Source of the DNA: Lepiota brunneoincarnata
Taxonomy: Eukaryota > Basidiomycota > Agaricomycetes > Agaricales > Agaricaceae
Length of the DNA stretch: 64,000 bases
Direction of reading: 5' to 3'
NCBI GenBank assembly: GCA_023014365.1
Contig: JAEBUN010000022.1
Location: 124,001 to 188,000, forward strand
A model generated the notes under the pieces. It did not search any database. It was not told the DNA's origin and saw nothing but the letters and a program-made list of their open reading frames with translations. Positions 1 through 11,356 of this stretch are shown in pieces. Made by a program: the position numbers and the translations under genes. Numbering within the stretch: the first letter of the stretch is position 1; every line of letters starts with the position of its first letter.

Positions 1-1185
1 TGATTGTTGCTGCAGTCATCAGTACAGTTGTTGAGGGCAGCAATAATTAGTGGTGGGAGTGGGTCATTGACAGAATCCAGGATGTAGTCCTAAGATAGTA
101 GAGGCAGTGCGCCAGTTGTGATCAACCTGGATGGCATGGTGGTACCATTTGTTTATGGTGTCAGGTGGATTAGGATTGGTGAGGATTTTGTAGGTGAGGT
201 TCTGATTGATAACATTTTGGAACTTTTTGATTAGGACGTGGTCTTCCTTAAGTCCTGAATGGTGGATGAGAGTTTTGAACTCTGTGATGATGTCTTCAAC
301 ATTTTGGTATCCCTGACAGAGGGTGTTGAGATTGTGAAAGGCTTGACTGGGAACATCAACAGATGAGAACACTTTGGTGAACTCTTCAATGAGTTCATCA
401 TAAGAACCAGGGGTGAATATGCCCCAAGACATTTTTGACTGAAAGTACTGGTTCTTCTAGTTGCTGGCTTTGCCGGTCTTAAGCAGGGACAAGAAGAATA
501 CAATTTTTTTGTCATCATCATTGTAGATGTTGGCATTACCATAGAGGTAAAGTGAAATGGAATTAATGAACTCCTGGAAGTTCTTGTGGTTACTGCCGAA
601 CAGTGTTGGTTTCTTGAATGATAGCTCCTTCAAGCTATTATACTGTTGCAGTGGCGGTGGTAGATGTGGTGGGCCTGGTGGGCTGTGATGATATGGGGAT
701 CTGGGCAGTCCTGGTGGTCCTCTGGGAGGGCCATGCAGTGGGTAATTGGTGGGTGTGTTGCCCATTGTTTTAGACATGGGTCCACTGGGAGGGGAGGGTG
801 GTGGAAAGGGTTGTAGGGTGTGGGGAAGTTGGTAATGTCTAGGTTCGATCTGACAGATAGGAAAACATAGGGGACCTCCTGTACTAGTGGTTGCTTCCAA
901 CAGACCAAAAGGGAGTTAGGGTGGTTCAACAGGGGATGGTTCAGTGATCTGAGTGGCTATGAGAATGGTGGTATCCACTGGTTCAGGCAGGGTTGCATAT
1001 ACAGGTTGGTCAGACTCAGGAGAAGATGAAGGAACACAAAAAGAAGTAATAGGACAAGGAGTTGATAGAGCAGCACATGGGGTAATAGATAGTTGAGAAG
1101 GTCCTGGGGATCCAGAACCAGACTGTGAGATGCGAGGGTTGGGACAATTAGTCCAGTCTTTGAAGTAACTACCTATGATGGGCAA
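1..1185 (-). pseudogene. degenerate Ty3-type retrotransposon Gag fragment
   Basis: One reading frame on the minus strand runs from about 1185 to the window edge and encodes a Gag-like protein. It has a proline-rich N-terminal part (about 457-900), then a retrotransposon-gag-like region with residues such as PTLFGSNHKNFQEFINSISL and, further on, SYDELIEEFTKVF. The frame is kept throughout but is broken by three stop codons near 907, 445 and 49. Each stop can be explained by a single C:G to T:A change. The stretch has almost no CpG. No protease, reverse transcriptase or integrase is visible because the element runs off the left edge. I infer a Ty3-family element from the Gag type. The element is clearly dead. 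Confidence 0.7.
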
Positions 1186-1838
1186 TAGTTCTTTTCCAGT
1201 AAAGAGGAACCAACAAGAATTTAAGATCCACTAAGATGTTCAACAAGATGAATGAGGAATCTGAGAACCTATCAAGATGCTGGTGAGCAAAGGTTCAGAG
1301 GAACAGCAGCCAAAGTTCCTCAGGGTGAAGACCATGTCAGATGCTCAAATAGATGAGTGATGATCCTCAACAGTTTACAGTACTGTCTAAACCACACAGC
1401 TTACAGTACTGTAGACCAAAGAAGACAAGAGCAAGAAGAGAGAAGAGAGGCAACAAGTAGCTTTGTCTTTTGTTACACAGGTTAGATGTCTGCAAGGCTC
1501 AATGTGATCAAGTGTTAGCAAGACCATTAAGTAGTGCAAGCAAGTCTAAGGCAATACTTAAGAGCAGGAACAAATACAGTGTATAACAAGACAAAGCTAG
1601 GGGACATCCTTGCTAACTAGGTCTAGATATACTACTAAAGGTCCTGGCATGTGATAAAAGAAATAATCACATGCAAACAGTGAAGAATCACAAGTTAAGG
1701 GAGAACTAACTATAGATGGGTGGTGGCTTGTGATAAGTTAACTATGGACAGGCATTGACAACGAGCAGTGACATGTGATAAGTAAAAATAGGCAGGCATG
1801 AGAAATAGGAGGGGAAAAAGAGATAATGGTAACATTGC
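1186..1838. other. non-coding, retroelement leader or LTR remnant
   Basis: No credible gene. The stretch lies upstream of the minus-strand Gag and is A/G-rich and CpG-poor. It has short internal repeats such as two copies of cacagcttacagtactgta-like sequence near 1380-1410 and several gtgataag words near 1650-1780. It probably holds the leader and LTR of the Gag element, but I could not place LTR ends. Confidence 0.4.
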
Positions 1839-3704
1839 ATGCAGTCAACATGGATACTTGATACTAGGGAGAAGTGTTCATGTATGCAGTGTATATTCAA
1901 TAATTGTCACCCACCTCTGGTCTCAAGGATGTTGTTCCCTTTGAGGCATGGACTGGCTGGAAGCCTGATGTGTCCCACCTCCAAATTTTTGGATCACTTG
2001 GATGGGTTCATGTACCAAAAGAGGTTCATCATGGGAAACTCAAGTCTTGTGTAGTTTGAGTTTGACTATTAGGCTGGTGGATGGATGAGACAAAAGGCTA
2101 TTGGCTTGAGGATTTGGAAAATGGGAAGTTAATAACTTCACATGACATCAAGTTCAGCAAGGATGACACTCCAAGCAAGTTGGCAGTTGTTGACATGTTG
2201 ATTGATGAAGCAGTTGCTCAAGATAAGTCAACTGAAAATACTCCAGATTGTGAAATTTCTACCCCCTCACCTGTTGATGAACCAACCACACCTGACTTGG
2301 ATGTTCCTGAAGCTCTAGCTGTTCCCCCTGCTCCCAAGAAAGTTAGGAAGTGGGAGGATCTCCCTAGACAAGATCCCTCAACTTGTGAATGTTGAGCACC
2401 TAAACACTATGGCAACACTGATGATCAATCATCAAGTCATACTGCTTTTATTGCCATCAATGTAGAGCCAACCTATGAGGAAGTTATGTCCTCACCTGAA
2501 TCAGATGCCTGGAAGGATGCTATTGGTGCAGAATATGAGCAGTTAGAAAGGATGAAAGTTTTCAAGTGGGTTGATGACTTACCTCGAAACAAAAAGGCCA
2601 TGGGAAGTAAAGTTGTTCTTTGTCACAAACTTGATGGCTATGGAAATCATGTCAAGTACAAGGCCCAAATCATCACTCAAGGCTTCTCACAAGTTCCTGG
2701 GGTGGATTTCAGTGAAACCTTCTCCTCTGTGGCAAAATTTACTATGCTCCAAGTTTTTCTCTCTCTGGCAGTCTTACTTGACTTCAAAATTCATCAAGTT
2801 GACATTGTAGCTGCTTATCTCCAAGGCAATCTTGATGAAGAAATCTATATGAAGGTTCCAAAAGGAGTAGAATCTACTGAAAATAGAGGGCATTACTGGA
2901 AATTGAAGAAAGTACTGTATGGATTAAAGCAAGCCAGTAGACAATGGAAAAAATAGCTCAACTTGACACTCCATGGACTTGGTTTCACCTAAGCATTTGC
3001 AAATGACTGCTTGTATATCCTCCAGATCAAAGGGAAAATAGCACTTGTTGTGCTTGTTTATGTGGACAACATGGCTGTTGCTGGACTGAATTTCTTTAAG
3101 ATTGTTTCATTCAAGAATGATCTTACTAAAGATTTCGATGTTACAGATGTTGGGGAGTTAAAATATATCCTTGGCATCCTCATCACTCAAGATTGGACCA
3201 AGTGATGTATTTATTTGAATCAAACAGCCTATATTCATTCAGTTCTTGCATGATTTGGTATGCAAGATTGTCATCTGGTTTCCACTCCTCTTCCTGTGAA
3301 TCACAACCTCTCACTTTCTCAATCCCCCTCAAATTCTTTCAAGATCCAGTCTTACAAGGATTATGCTCACAACATTCACTATCTCTCACTTATCAGTTCC
3401 CTGTTGTTTGTGACTCAAACTTGACCAGATATTCAATTTGCTGTTGGTCTGGTCACACAGTTTTCTGGGAACCCAGGTATCGCTCATCTCAGCGCTTGTA
3501 AGTGCATCCTTCACTATCTCAAAGGAACAGCCAATTTCCAGCTTGTCTTGGGACACCAGGAGAACAGCAGGATCAATTTGGTGGGATGGAGTGATGCTAG
3601 CTGGGCATAAGACCTGGACACATGGAAATCTGTCAGTAGGTACATGTTCAATGTTGCCAGTGAAAAGTGGATTACTTTACAAGATCAAAAATGAAGTTCA
3701 TTAA
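1839..3704 (+). pseudogene. Ty1/copia pol fragment (integrase end, RT, RNase H start)
   Basis: Plus-strand copia-type polyprotein remnant. The left part (about 1900-2400) matches the end of integrase and the linker to reverse transcriptase, with GYWLEDLENGKLITSHDIKF. The 2486-2956 stretch is a clear copia reverse transcriptase N-terminal half: DAWKDAIGAEYEQLERM, then QGFSQVPGVDFSETFSSVAK, HQVDIVAAYLQGNLDEEIYM and LYGLKQASRQW. The catalytic-loop region YVDNMAV follows at about 3060, where the usual Asp-Asp pair reads Asp-Asn. Stops and frame changes occur at about 2054, 2395, 2956 and 3205. Gag, protease and most of integrase are missing from the 5' end. RNase H begins near 3550 and is cut off at about 3700 by inserted DNA; its other half is at 5840-6250. 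Confidence 0.85.
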
Positions 3705-3956
3705 CAAGTTTGCTTATTCCGACTTTATAAGTTTGTGGGGGAGAGGTTGTCGCAGACCTCCAGAAATATATTCAATTCTAATGTTTTTAGGGTCTTGGTA
3801 AGTTATCCTCTTAGTCTCCAACTAGACAGACAGTTGTCCTATCTGAATACAATGGGAACTTTGATGGTCGTTACTATATAATATGTTAACTAATATCTTC
3901 ACAATTTGATAAGTCAGGCAAAATGCAAGCTTTCGCAATCAGTGAACCTCCATAGA

Positions 3957-4300
3957 CCTAGCAGACAATGTGTTCTAATGGGTCCTAGCATACTACATCC
4001 TTTTCTCTTGACAATACTATAAATTTGCACTACCCAGCAAGATAGACTTTTGACAAGCTCCTGCAGTAAGTGTCTTTAAGCTAGTAGGCCTAGTGGACAG
4101 CATTATCTAACAGGCCCTAGCACACTACAGCTTCTGAACAATGCAATAAAACTTTATACTACTCAGTGAGACAGGCTTCTTGCAAGTTCCTGCAGTAAGT
4201 ATCTTTAAACTAGATAGACCTAGTGGACAACATTTTCAATGGACCCTAGCATACTATGTTCACTTCCCAATTAAACAGCTCTACAATTCAATGGTATACT
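3957..4300 (+). repeat. imperfect tandem repeat, period about 130 bp
   Basis: Three diverged units start with cctag at 3957, 4089 and 4219, giving periods of 132 and 130 bp. Shared words in order are cctagYRgaca, ccctagca(c/t)actac, caagYtcctgcagtaagt and ctttaaRctag. The third unit is incomplete. The array lies inside the insertion in the copia RNase H and could be part of an LTR or untranslated region. Confidence 0.75.
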
Positions 4301-5072
4301 TCTGAGGCAAGGCCTCTAAGAGGAACCCAAAGAAATGGAAGTTAGTGAACTTTCTACTTAAGAACAGAAGAGTCGTAGCAACTTGTATTCAGTTCTCAAG
4401 TCAAGCAGAAGGGTCTGTCAATATCTCAATTGCTTCAAAGGGTCTGGTTTTAAAGAGTATAACTCTTTAAGTCTCTGGTGGTCTATGACTGAAGAAAATC
4501 GCATAAATTGCTTTATATTTCTATCCTAATCGACCATACAATCAGGGGGGGGAATAGGCAAGCAGTTTCTTGCCTCCCATGTAATTTACAGACAAGTTTT
4601 TATAACAATATACAATTAACTTATGGGTATACCTGAAACAAGCCTTCAGCTTCATCATTTGATTGTCTCTTCATCATTTAGGAGCATCATTCTAGGAGTT
4701 CCAATATCAGTGACATAATTTGCTCTCAGGAACTTGCTCCCTAAGTGCCTGGTAATTTATATCACAGCCAATTGGGTTAGCAAGTTTCCTTGCTAACTCT
4801 TATCTAAGGGTTTTTTATCTCTTTCTTGGATTCTCCACACCCGGGTTCTCAACCCTAATGTCCTAAAAGTTCACTTCCATAGCCTTTAGGCAGTAAACTA
4901 ATATTAGAATTTAATTAGCTTGTTTCATTCTTATCAATCTCTATTTTCTAGTCCATCATTTCTGGTCTCTTTCGTTACTAGGAGGGAGCATCCATCCCTG
5001 AGTACCTTCTTGGATACCCCCATCCGATCTTTTATCTTTCAATACCATCAGAGCTGTTCCAAGGGAACATCC

Positions 5073-5596
5073 TGTTAAATAAAGTGACAGATCACTTATT
5101 AGTTAGTAACGAATTATGATATATAAGTAATTAGTTGTTATGTACACCCATCCCTTGGGGATGTCAATTAGTGGACACCGAGTTTCACGCCTCGTGTCCA
5201 TTTTGACAGGATGGGACCTTAGACTAGCCAAATCCTATTATGTGAAGGGGAGTTACATACGAAGAACCTTTACACTTGACCAAATCAGTGGGCTTATCAA
5301 ATCACACTATTATTAACAACGTGTGAATACATCAGTGATTGTTGATCAACTCGAGCTAGTGACTAGTGATCAGTGTGTCACTGATACTATTGACTCTACT
5401 CAGTTCAACACATCCTTACCAGGAAATTAGCTAATTTCTAGATTCTCTTGTCAAGATTCGCTTCCAGAACCTGTTACTATGGCTAGGTACCATCTGAAGG
5501 TCATAAGTGTTACAACTCATCCACTTTCTAGGGCAGAGGCAAAGAAATGGGTCTTTTGTGTAGTCATGAGTATCTTAACTAATATCTTAGTTAACA
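5073..5596 (+). repeat. LTR of a second copia element
   Basis: The 524-bp stretch begins TGTTAA and ends TTAACA, a perfect 6-bp terminal inverted repeat of the kind that bounds LTRs. It is followed at once by a primer-binding site. No second copy is present in the window, so the element is either a truncated 5' end or the rest has been lost. The sequence differs from the putative LTR at 6270-6597, so it belongs to a different family. Confidence 0.65.
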
Positions 5597-5608
5597 TGGT
5601 ATCAGATA
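5597..5608 (+). promoter_or_regulatory. tRNA primer-binding site (initiator Met type)
   Basis: The sequence TGGTATCAGATA directly abuts the 3' end of the LTR at 5073-5596. TGGTATCAGA is the classic copia primer-binding site, complementary to the 3' end of initiator methionine tRNA. It fixes the LTR boundary and orientation (plus strand). A second similar word, cggtatcagagag, lies at about 5800 without a recognisable LTR end. Confidence 0.7.
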
Positions 5609-5840
5609 CAATGCTCAGGTACATTCATACCAGAGTCATTCTTCCATAGCCTTATCACTAATAAGTTAGTTAACAGCACATTTTTACTTGTCTGGGTGTT
5701 CTGGTTCTGTTTCTGAGATGTCTGCCTTCACATATTTTAGATAGTATTCTAATCTCTCACACCCCAGTGTCTGACCATGGCCATATACTGATATTATTCG
5801 GTATCAGAGAGTTAGTTACTTTATTAGCTAGTGATTTCAC

Positions 5841-6250
5841 AAATGAAATGATTTTGTGGTGCAACACCAGGGGATCTGTTTCTTGGTCTTCCAAGAAGCA
5901 AAGCATTGTAGCTACTTCAACAGTTGAAGCTGAATATGTGGCAGCCGCCAATGTGACCAAGGAAGCCATTTGGCTTTGTATGCTATTAAAGGAGATGGAT
6001 TTCCCTCAAGAAAGGTCTACAGTCCTGTACTCTGACAGTCAAGGTTGTATTTCCTTGACTTCCAATCTGGTTTCCCACTTGCGTGCTAAACATATTGATA
6101 TCCAACATCACTTTATTCGCGAACACGTCGAACTTGGGAACATCAAGTTATCTTATGTGTCTACGAAGGAAATGCTAGCGGACATATTTACGAAAGCCCT
6201 TCCTAGGGAATCGTTCATCAAGCTTCGTGAACATTTGGGTGTTGTACTCG
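5841..6250 (+). pseudogene. copia RNase H C-terminal half and pol end
   Basis: Plus-strand continuation of the copia polyprotein: SVSWSSKKQSIVATSTVEAE, then YSDSQGCISLTSN, RAKHIDIQHHFIREHVELG and the typical pol tail TKEMLADIFTKALPRESF. It reads without stops from about 5767 to 6282, where the frame ends in a TGA. The right part (from about 6080) is rich in CpG, unlike the left part and unlike the RT region at 2486-2956, so the two ends of this element may have different histories. Confidence 0.85.
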
Positions 6251-6269
6251 CTATCCCATCGAGTGGGAG

Positions 6270-6597
6270 TGTCAGCGATTGACGTCAGGATACCTCATCC
6301 GTGACGTGTTGTTCGCCATGCAAGGAGCTGTGAGGAGTAGGTGAACATGACGACTCCTCCAATAAGGAGTTTTATGTTTTACTTAGTTTTAAGTTTCATT
6401 TATTTCTCCTATCTACGTTATGTATAAATTGACATGTATTTTACGCTGTAAAATATCTCTCTCCGCCCTCTGTAATTCAGGCTTCGTTTATACGTTCTAC
6501 GCTCAACCGAATCCCAGCGCACTATCCTCGTTAAGAGTGCCTTGCTCTAGCTAACTAGTAGTATTGCCTCAGTGGAGAAAGGGTGAGTTTATAATCA
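6270..6597 (+). repeat. putative 3' LTR of the copia element
   Basis: A purine-rich run (gagtgggag) precedes TGTCAGCG at 6270, at the position where a 3' LTR should follow copia pol. A TATA-like tatgtataaa occurs near 6420 and the best candidate end is ataatca at 6597. No partner LTR is present in the window, so the right end is a guess. Confidence 0.45.
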
Positions 6598-8091
6598 CCC
6601 CATTAACTTTAATAGATTACCGGCCCCTTTGATGCAGCCTGGGCGCATTGCATGTGATGTAGAGCTCTGGCACTACTATCTACTGAGGTTTCGCTCAAAA
6701 TGCAGGCCGCAATTATTGCGCATTTCCTTTTTCGTCGGCCACCCTATCTGCCGCATTGTTTCAGATTACCTATTATAAGATGGCAATCGATTCAAGGTCC
6801 GGTATATACTATTTATCGCTGATCGTGTGATCAGACAATGCAGAACTAAATTGCGCCCAGCGATAATCCGAAAACGTTCGCACAAGACACAGAGGTCCCG
6901 CAAGCGAATGTACCACCCCCGAAAAGGAATCCACACTTCTTCAGGCACACAGAATCCAGGGGAATTACGGCTCAGGTGAACAACATGAGCGTCTCGATGG
7001 TGTACCTTGATACCCGGGAGGAAATTTTTTTTGAAAGTGCTCAAGCGGCGGCTTTTGATTGCGTTAGCTGGATATGGCTTCACTTCCCTACGTCGAGGTT
7101 ATCCGACCTGTCCATTTCTCTGAGACGGATCCCACAAGATGGATATCATCAGTTTTGGATCACTTATGGCCACTTTCGCCGCATCCCCGTTCCTTAATAT
7201 CTTCGCAAGATGGACAAGGAGCATGAACGCGATAGGTTATACGACAAGTCTGCTTCCAAATGGCAGTATTCATGGATGTTATGGTCGCTAACATTGTACT
7301 CCTAAAGGTGTGGTGTGCTAATGGATATGAAAGGCCGTACGCCATGATGTAGCCCCAACTCGGAATATTCTCTTGGAGAGCTGTCAACGCGCTGGGGGTC
7401 AGGTGATGAGTTTAGTCACGAGAACAGTGGTGAGTTCCTTGGATTGCTTCCTCGTTTATTTTTCTCCACCTCGCTCCAAAAACAGCTCCTGGGAGGTTAT
7501 TTCGTGTATGCTGACTCGCTTCGGTCGATAACATTTGTGGTTGTTTATCGCCCTTGAAAAAGGTTTGCAGGTCAGTCGGTAGATGACCCTGCGGCGGCGG
7601 AGGTCTTGGGTTTGACGTAATCATGCGCAGAACTCGGGAGGTTTTTAATTTCACGGTAACCCTTTTACGTGTGAAACACCTATGCATCGGGCCCGACTTA
7701 TAGGCTATAGGAATATGCTCGATGAGATAGTACTTGTAAAATACCAACCATTGAGCGGAGTCGGGTGGGTTAATACTGGTGGATCGTTGTAGCTATAACA
7801 ATTTTGAGAAGACAACGTCATGGGTGGATACTTTGTACCGGGCAGGAATATATATGTTTCTTTCTGTGGCAAACCCTGAAGAAGGCCTGAGCACCCGATC
7901 ACTTCGAACTGAATTGCCCCATCATTGCCGTTCAACTCACGAACGCTAATCGATTCTCATGACCCCATTCCCCTCACCGCACAAGTTTCCACGCTGATAG
8001 GGCTCTTCAGATTCCATACAAATTTCGCAGCCTTTCGCTTCCCCAGGCAGTTCCTCTCGCGTCGTTCTTCTCCCCCCTACGCCTCGCCAGG
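6598..8091. other. intergenic, no supported gene
   Basis: Short frames exist on both strands (for example minus 6766-7083 and 7160-7387), but none shows a recognisable domain, conserved motif or consistent splicing. The last 100 bases before 8092 are pyrimidine-rich, as expected for the promoter and leader of the transporter gene that follows. Confidence 0.5.
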
Positions 8092-9895
8092 ATGAACGAC
8101 ACTACCTTTGTTGACGAAGAAACACCCCTCCTCTCCCCTGTCGATGTTCCTAAAAAACGTAAACCCAGTCCTCTTCCCAAGTTTCAAATTGCGATCGTTC
8201 TTTTGCTGCAGCTCGGCGAGCCTCTCACAAGCCAGTCCATATACCCCTATATCAACCAGGTGAGCACAAGCTATCGCAATGGCTAAACCGCTCTGACTGT
8301 CCAAATAGCTCGTCAGCGAGTTGGACATAACAGGAGGAGACGAGCGCAAGGTTGGCTATTACGCGGGCATGATCGTTGAGTGATGACATCTCCTAGAGTA
8401 GGACCCATTACTCATCATTGTCTCCCTAGGAATCGCTTTTCTTCGCTACAGAAGCCTTGACTGTGTTGCAGTGGAGTCGGATATCTGACTACATTGGACG
8501 TAGGCCTGTCTTGCTCACCGGGTTAGTTGGGTCGTCGTTGTCAATGCTTTCTTTTGGGCTTTCTAGAACGTTTTGGACATTGGTGGTCAGGTGCGCATCC
8601 ACAATGTTCCTTCCCTGTCAAGAGAAGCTCACGGCCGTTGTAGCCGGTGCATATGCGGTCTTCTGAACGGAAACATCGGTACGTTCAATCTCCAGGGCTC
8701 CCTGTTAATGTTTGGTGACCCTATCGCAGGAGTGATGAAAAGTGTTATGGGAGAGTTGACTGATTCTACAAACCGCGCGGAAGGCTTCTCGCTTATGCCA
8801 GTGGTCTGGGCCACAGGTGCCACGCTGGGGTACGCCTTGCTCTGCTCTCGAGTTATGTCCTCCGCTAAATAAAAGCCCTCCCCCCCCAAGACCTTTGATA
8901 GGAGGTACCTTATCGAAGCCGCACGAGCGTTTCCCAAACGTTTTCAAGCATCAATTCTGGAAAGACTACCCGTATTTCCTCCCATGCTTGGCGACTTCGA
9001 GTTTTGTTTTTGTTACTTTCATCATCACAGTGGCGTTCTTCAAGGAGGTTAGCATGGCCCACTCTCCTAGCGGCTCATCCACCTGATCTCCCCCCCTTCC
9101 CCCCAGACTGTCCCAAAGCGGAGACGGGTACCTTCTGTATCGTCAGAAACGACCGTCACGGATGCAATCAACTCAAGAGACAACGAACCTCTTCCTCTTC
9201 GTGAAATTCTGATCTATCCTGTAATCATCTCTGTGGTCAACTATGTTACTCTCGCGTTTTTGAACATCAGCCTAAACGCACTTCTTCCGCTTTTCTTTGC
9301 CATGCCGGTAGAGATTGGCGGGTTAGGGTTTAGTCCGCCGACCATTGGATACATTTGGGGGAGCTATGGTGCGGCGACGGGGGTTTTCAACATGTTCTTT
9401 TTCGCAAAAATAATTCGCCGATTCGGTGAGAAGCGTATCTTCTTTTCAGGGATGACAATCTTTGCCCCGGTCTTTGCCTTGATGCCAGTTATGAGCCTTT
9501 GCGCGCGACAGTGGGGAGTTGGTGCTCTGGTTTGGACACTGATTGTGGTGGTTTTGTTGATGATGGTGTTCATGGACATGTGCTACGGTGAGTCTACTAT
9601 TATTACCACAGCTGGGAGCCTTCTTTTCGGCTTAACAAGATTTTAAGGATGCATCTTCATGTACATCACGGCATCTGCGCCGAACAAGCGCTCTCTGGGC
9701 GCTACAAATGGTTTGTCCCAAATGACTGTATCCATTGCTCGAGCGATTGGACCGGCGATGTCGACCTCATTGTTCTCTTACTCTGTGCAAAACAATGTGC
9801 TTGGGGGGTATGGGGTATATTCGCTCATGACTGTTGTCTCGCTTCTTGCCCTACTTCTCGCTGTACGATTACCGGAACACGTCTGGGAGGAGTAA
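8092..9895 (+). CDS. MFS transporter, ZIFL1-like
   Basis: Major facilitator membrane transporter. Eight exons keep frame: 8092-8259, 8309-8374, 8430-8590, 8644-8678, 8730-8829, 8891-9047, 9107-9587 and 9648-9895, giving 471 aa, a normal MFS length. Visible features are an acidic N-terminus with DEETPLL (dileucine-type sorting signal), a first helix after PKFQIAIVLLLQLGEPL, the MFS signature SRISDYIGRRPVLL between helices 2 and 3, LLNGNIGVMKSVMGELTD in helix 4, and a long hydrophilic central loop (about 9107-9210). The second half has NVLGGYGVYSLMTV near its end. The motif set resembles the fungal and plant zinc-induced-facilitator-like subfamily. The substrate cannot be told from sequence. 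A vacuolar or plasma membrane location is an inference. Confidence 0.9.
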
Positions 9896-10525
9896 ATTCT
9901 TAGAATATATGCGCTATGACATCATTTGAATGTCTTCTGACCAAGAGTTTGGTCACGTGAGCACATGTTGGTTCTAGACTTGAGACTTTCAAGACACAAA
10001 CGCGGGTATATAACTTTGAGCAGGTATGCGGGGGAGGGGTTATTCCACCAGCCCATCCTTCTCTCGTCTGCATGTTCTCTCTGCATTCACACCCTTGAAT
10101 CAGGACCACGCCCGTTAACAGACAATCTTGGAGCGTTTTTTTCCTCGTCTCCATCTCCAACTCCAGCACAAAACGCCTTGACCCCGACCCTGGTAGTAAC
10201 TCCAGCGAGAATGCTCTGTGGTGTGCGTGTTACTCTATTTCAACTAAACTAGAATGCTGAGGAGCGTGTTGGCAACCGCCTAGAAAAATCCGCGTGGGTG
10301 CGTCACGCTGCGGCGATAAGATGCGGAACGATATGACCGCATCCATCAAAAAGTATGATGAGGGGTGGTGACGAAATTATGATTATGCCTGATAACGGAA
10401 CGAGGGAGCGAGAACATTCTCGTCTCTGGTAGGATTGTGTCCAAGGGGACAGGAGGCGCCGGGAGTACAAGAGAGGGAATGCGCAAGGCAGGGCCTGGTG
10501 GAATACGTAAGGGTGCTCATGTGAA
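9896..10525. other. intergenic, promoter of the next gene
   Basis: No gene seen. The sequence gggtatataactt near 10003 is TATA-like, and pyrimidine tracts occur near 10050-10170. Confidence 0.4.
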
Positions 10526-11356
10526 ATGGCTCCGAACCATCACACTGATCTGTCCTTTTCTCCAGACGACCAGATGTCTACCGAATCTCCTTCTATCCAC
10601 GACGCCCAGTCCGGCCTCGAAGAAGTGGAGCACAACGTCATAGCCGTCATTTCGTCCCAACATACTTCTGCTGCAGACAATAAACCCAGCAATACCCAGC
10701 CTGACGACTCGACTGTCCCTACCCAAGCATCGACAGCTCTGGACGATAAAACGCAATCTACAGACCCATCGCCATCAGCTCGCAATACTTCGAGGTCGCC
10801 ACCCCCTGGCACCATCAATATGACCGGTCTTCGCACCGCCCTCCCTGACATCGCCCTCAATTCCCCATCCACCAACATCATCGGCACTCCGTTTGCATAC
10901 ACAACAACCAATACGCCTTTTGAATACCCTTTTCCAGACACTGCCTCTTCCGACTCTGCGCACTCTCCCCCATCCCATCCCTCTCATCGTCCAGGCTCTC
11001 CCCAGACCACTCTTCATTATCCATATCCTGGCTTCCAGCCACCGCCACCCGCAGATACGGCCTCCCTTGGCCCTCCCATCCCCTTGAATTTGGCGCATCC
11101 CAAGTTCAAGGCTCCCCCGCCCGCGAGCCCCCCACCCATGCCTCCTTCTCTTAAGAAAAAGCGATGGAGCTTGAACCTCCTTAGTCGAAAGCGTACCAGT
11201 AACCCGCCGACCCCTGGCGAGAGTCCTGCGCCACCACCAGGCTCTCCCCCTTCAGTAACATCTGGTGCCAATTTGGTTGGTTTGGGCAGTGGCAGACCGA
11301 ACAGGTGTCTGAATGGTGGGATTAGAGCGACTGAGGACTTGGAGAAAATCCGTTGA
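10526..11356 (+). CDS. proline/serine-rich orphan protein
   Basis: An uninterrupted 276-aa frame starting at ATG 10526. The protein is low in complexity: the first 130 residues are acidic and Ser/Thr-rich. The middle is Pro-rich with aromatic residues (YPYPGFQPPPP). A basic patch, SLKKKRWSLNLLSRKR at about residues 210-225, could be a nuclear-targeting signal or a membrane-binding stretch. The tail is short and uncharged. No known domain is visible. Its length without stops and its biased but regular composition support coding. Splicing into neighbouring sequence cannot be excluded. Confidence 0.6.
   Translation: MAPNHHTDLSFSPDDQMSTESPSIHDAQSGLEEVEHNVIAVISSQHTSAADNKPSNTQPDDSTVPTQASTALDDKTQSTDPSPSARNTSRSPPPGTINMTGLRTALPDIALNSPSTNIIGTPFAYTTTNTPFEYPFPDTASSDSAHSPPSHPSHRPGSPQTTLHYPYPGFQPPPPADTASLGPPIPLNLAHPKFKAPPPASPPPMPPSLKKKRWSLNLLSRKRTSNPPTPGESPAPPPGSPPSVTSGANLVGLGSGRPNRCLNGGIRATEDLEKIR

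Larger units (their letters stand above)
3705..5840. mobile_element. insertion splitting the copia RNase H
   Basis: About 2.1 kb separates the two halves of the copia RNase H domain. It holds no open frame of note, is A/T-rich and has few CpGs. It contains a 130-bp tandem repeat (3957-4300) and, near its right side, a well-formed LTR followed by a primer-binding site (5073-5608). I read it as the remnant of one or more elements that landed in the older copia copy, later shortened. Its exact ends and any target-site duplication could not be fixed by eye. Confidence 0.6.
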
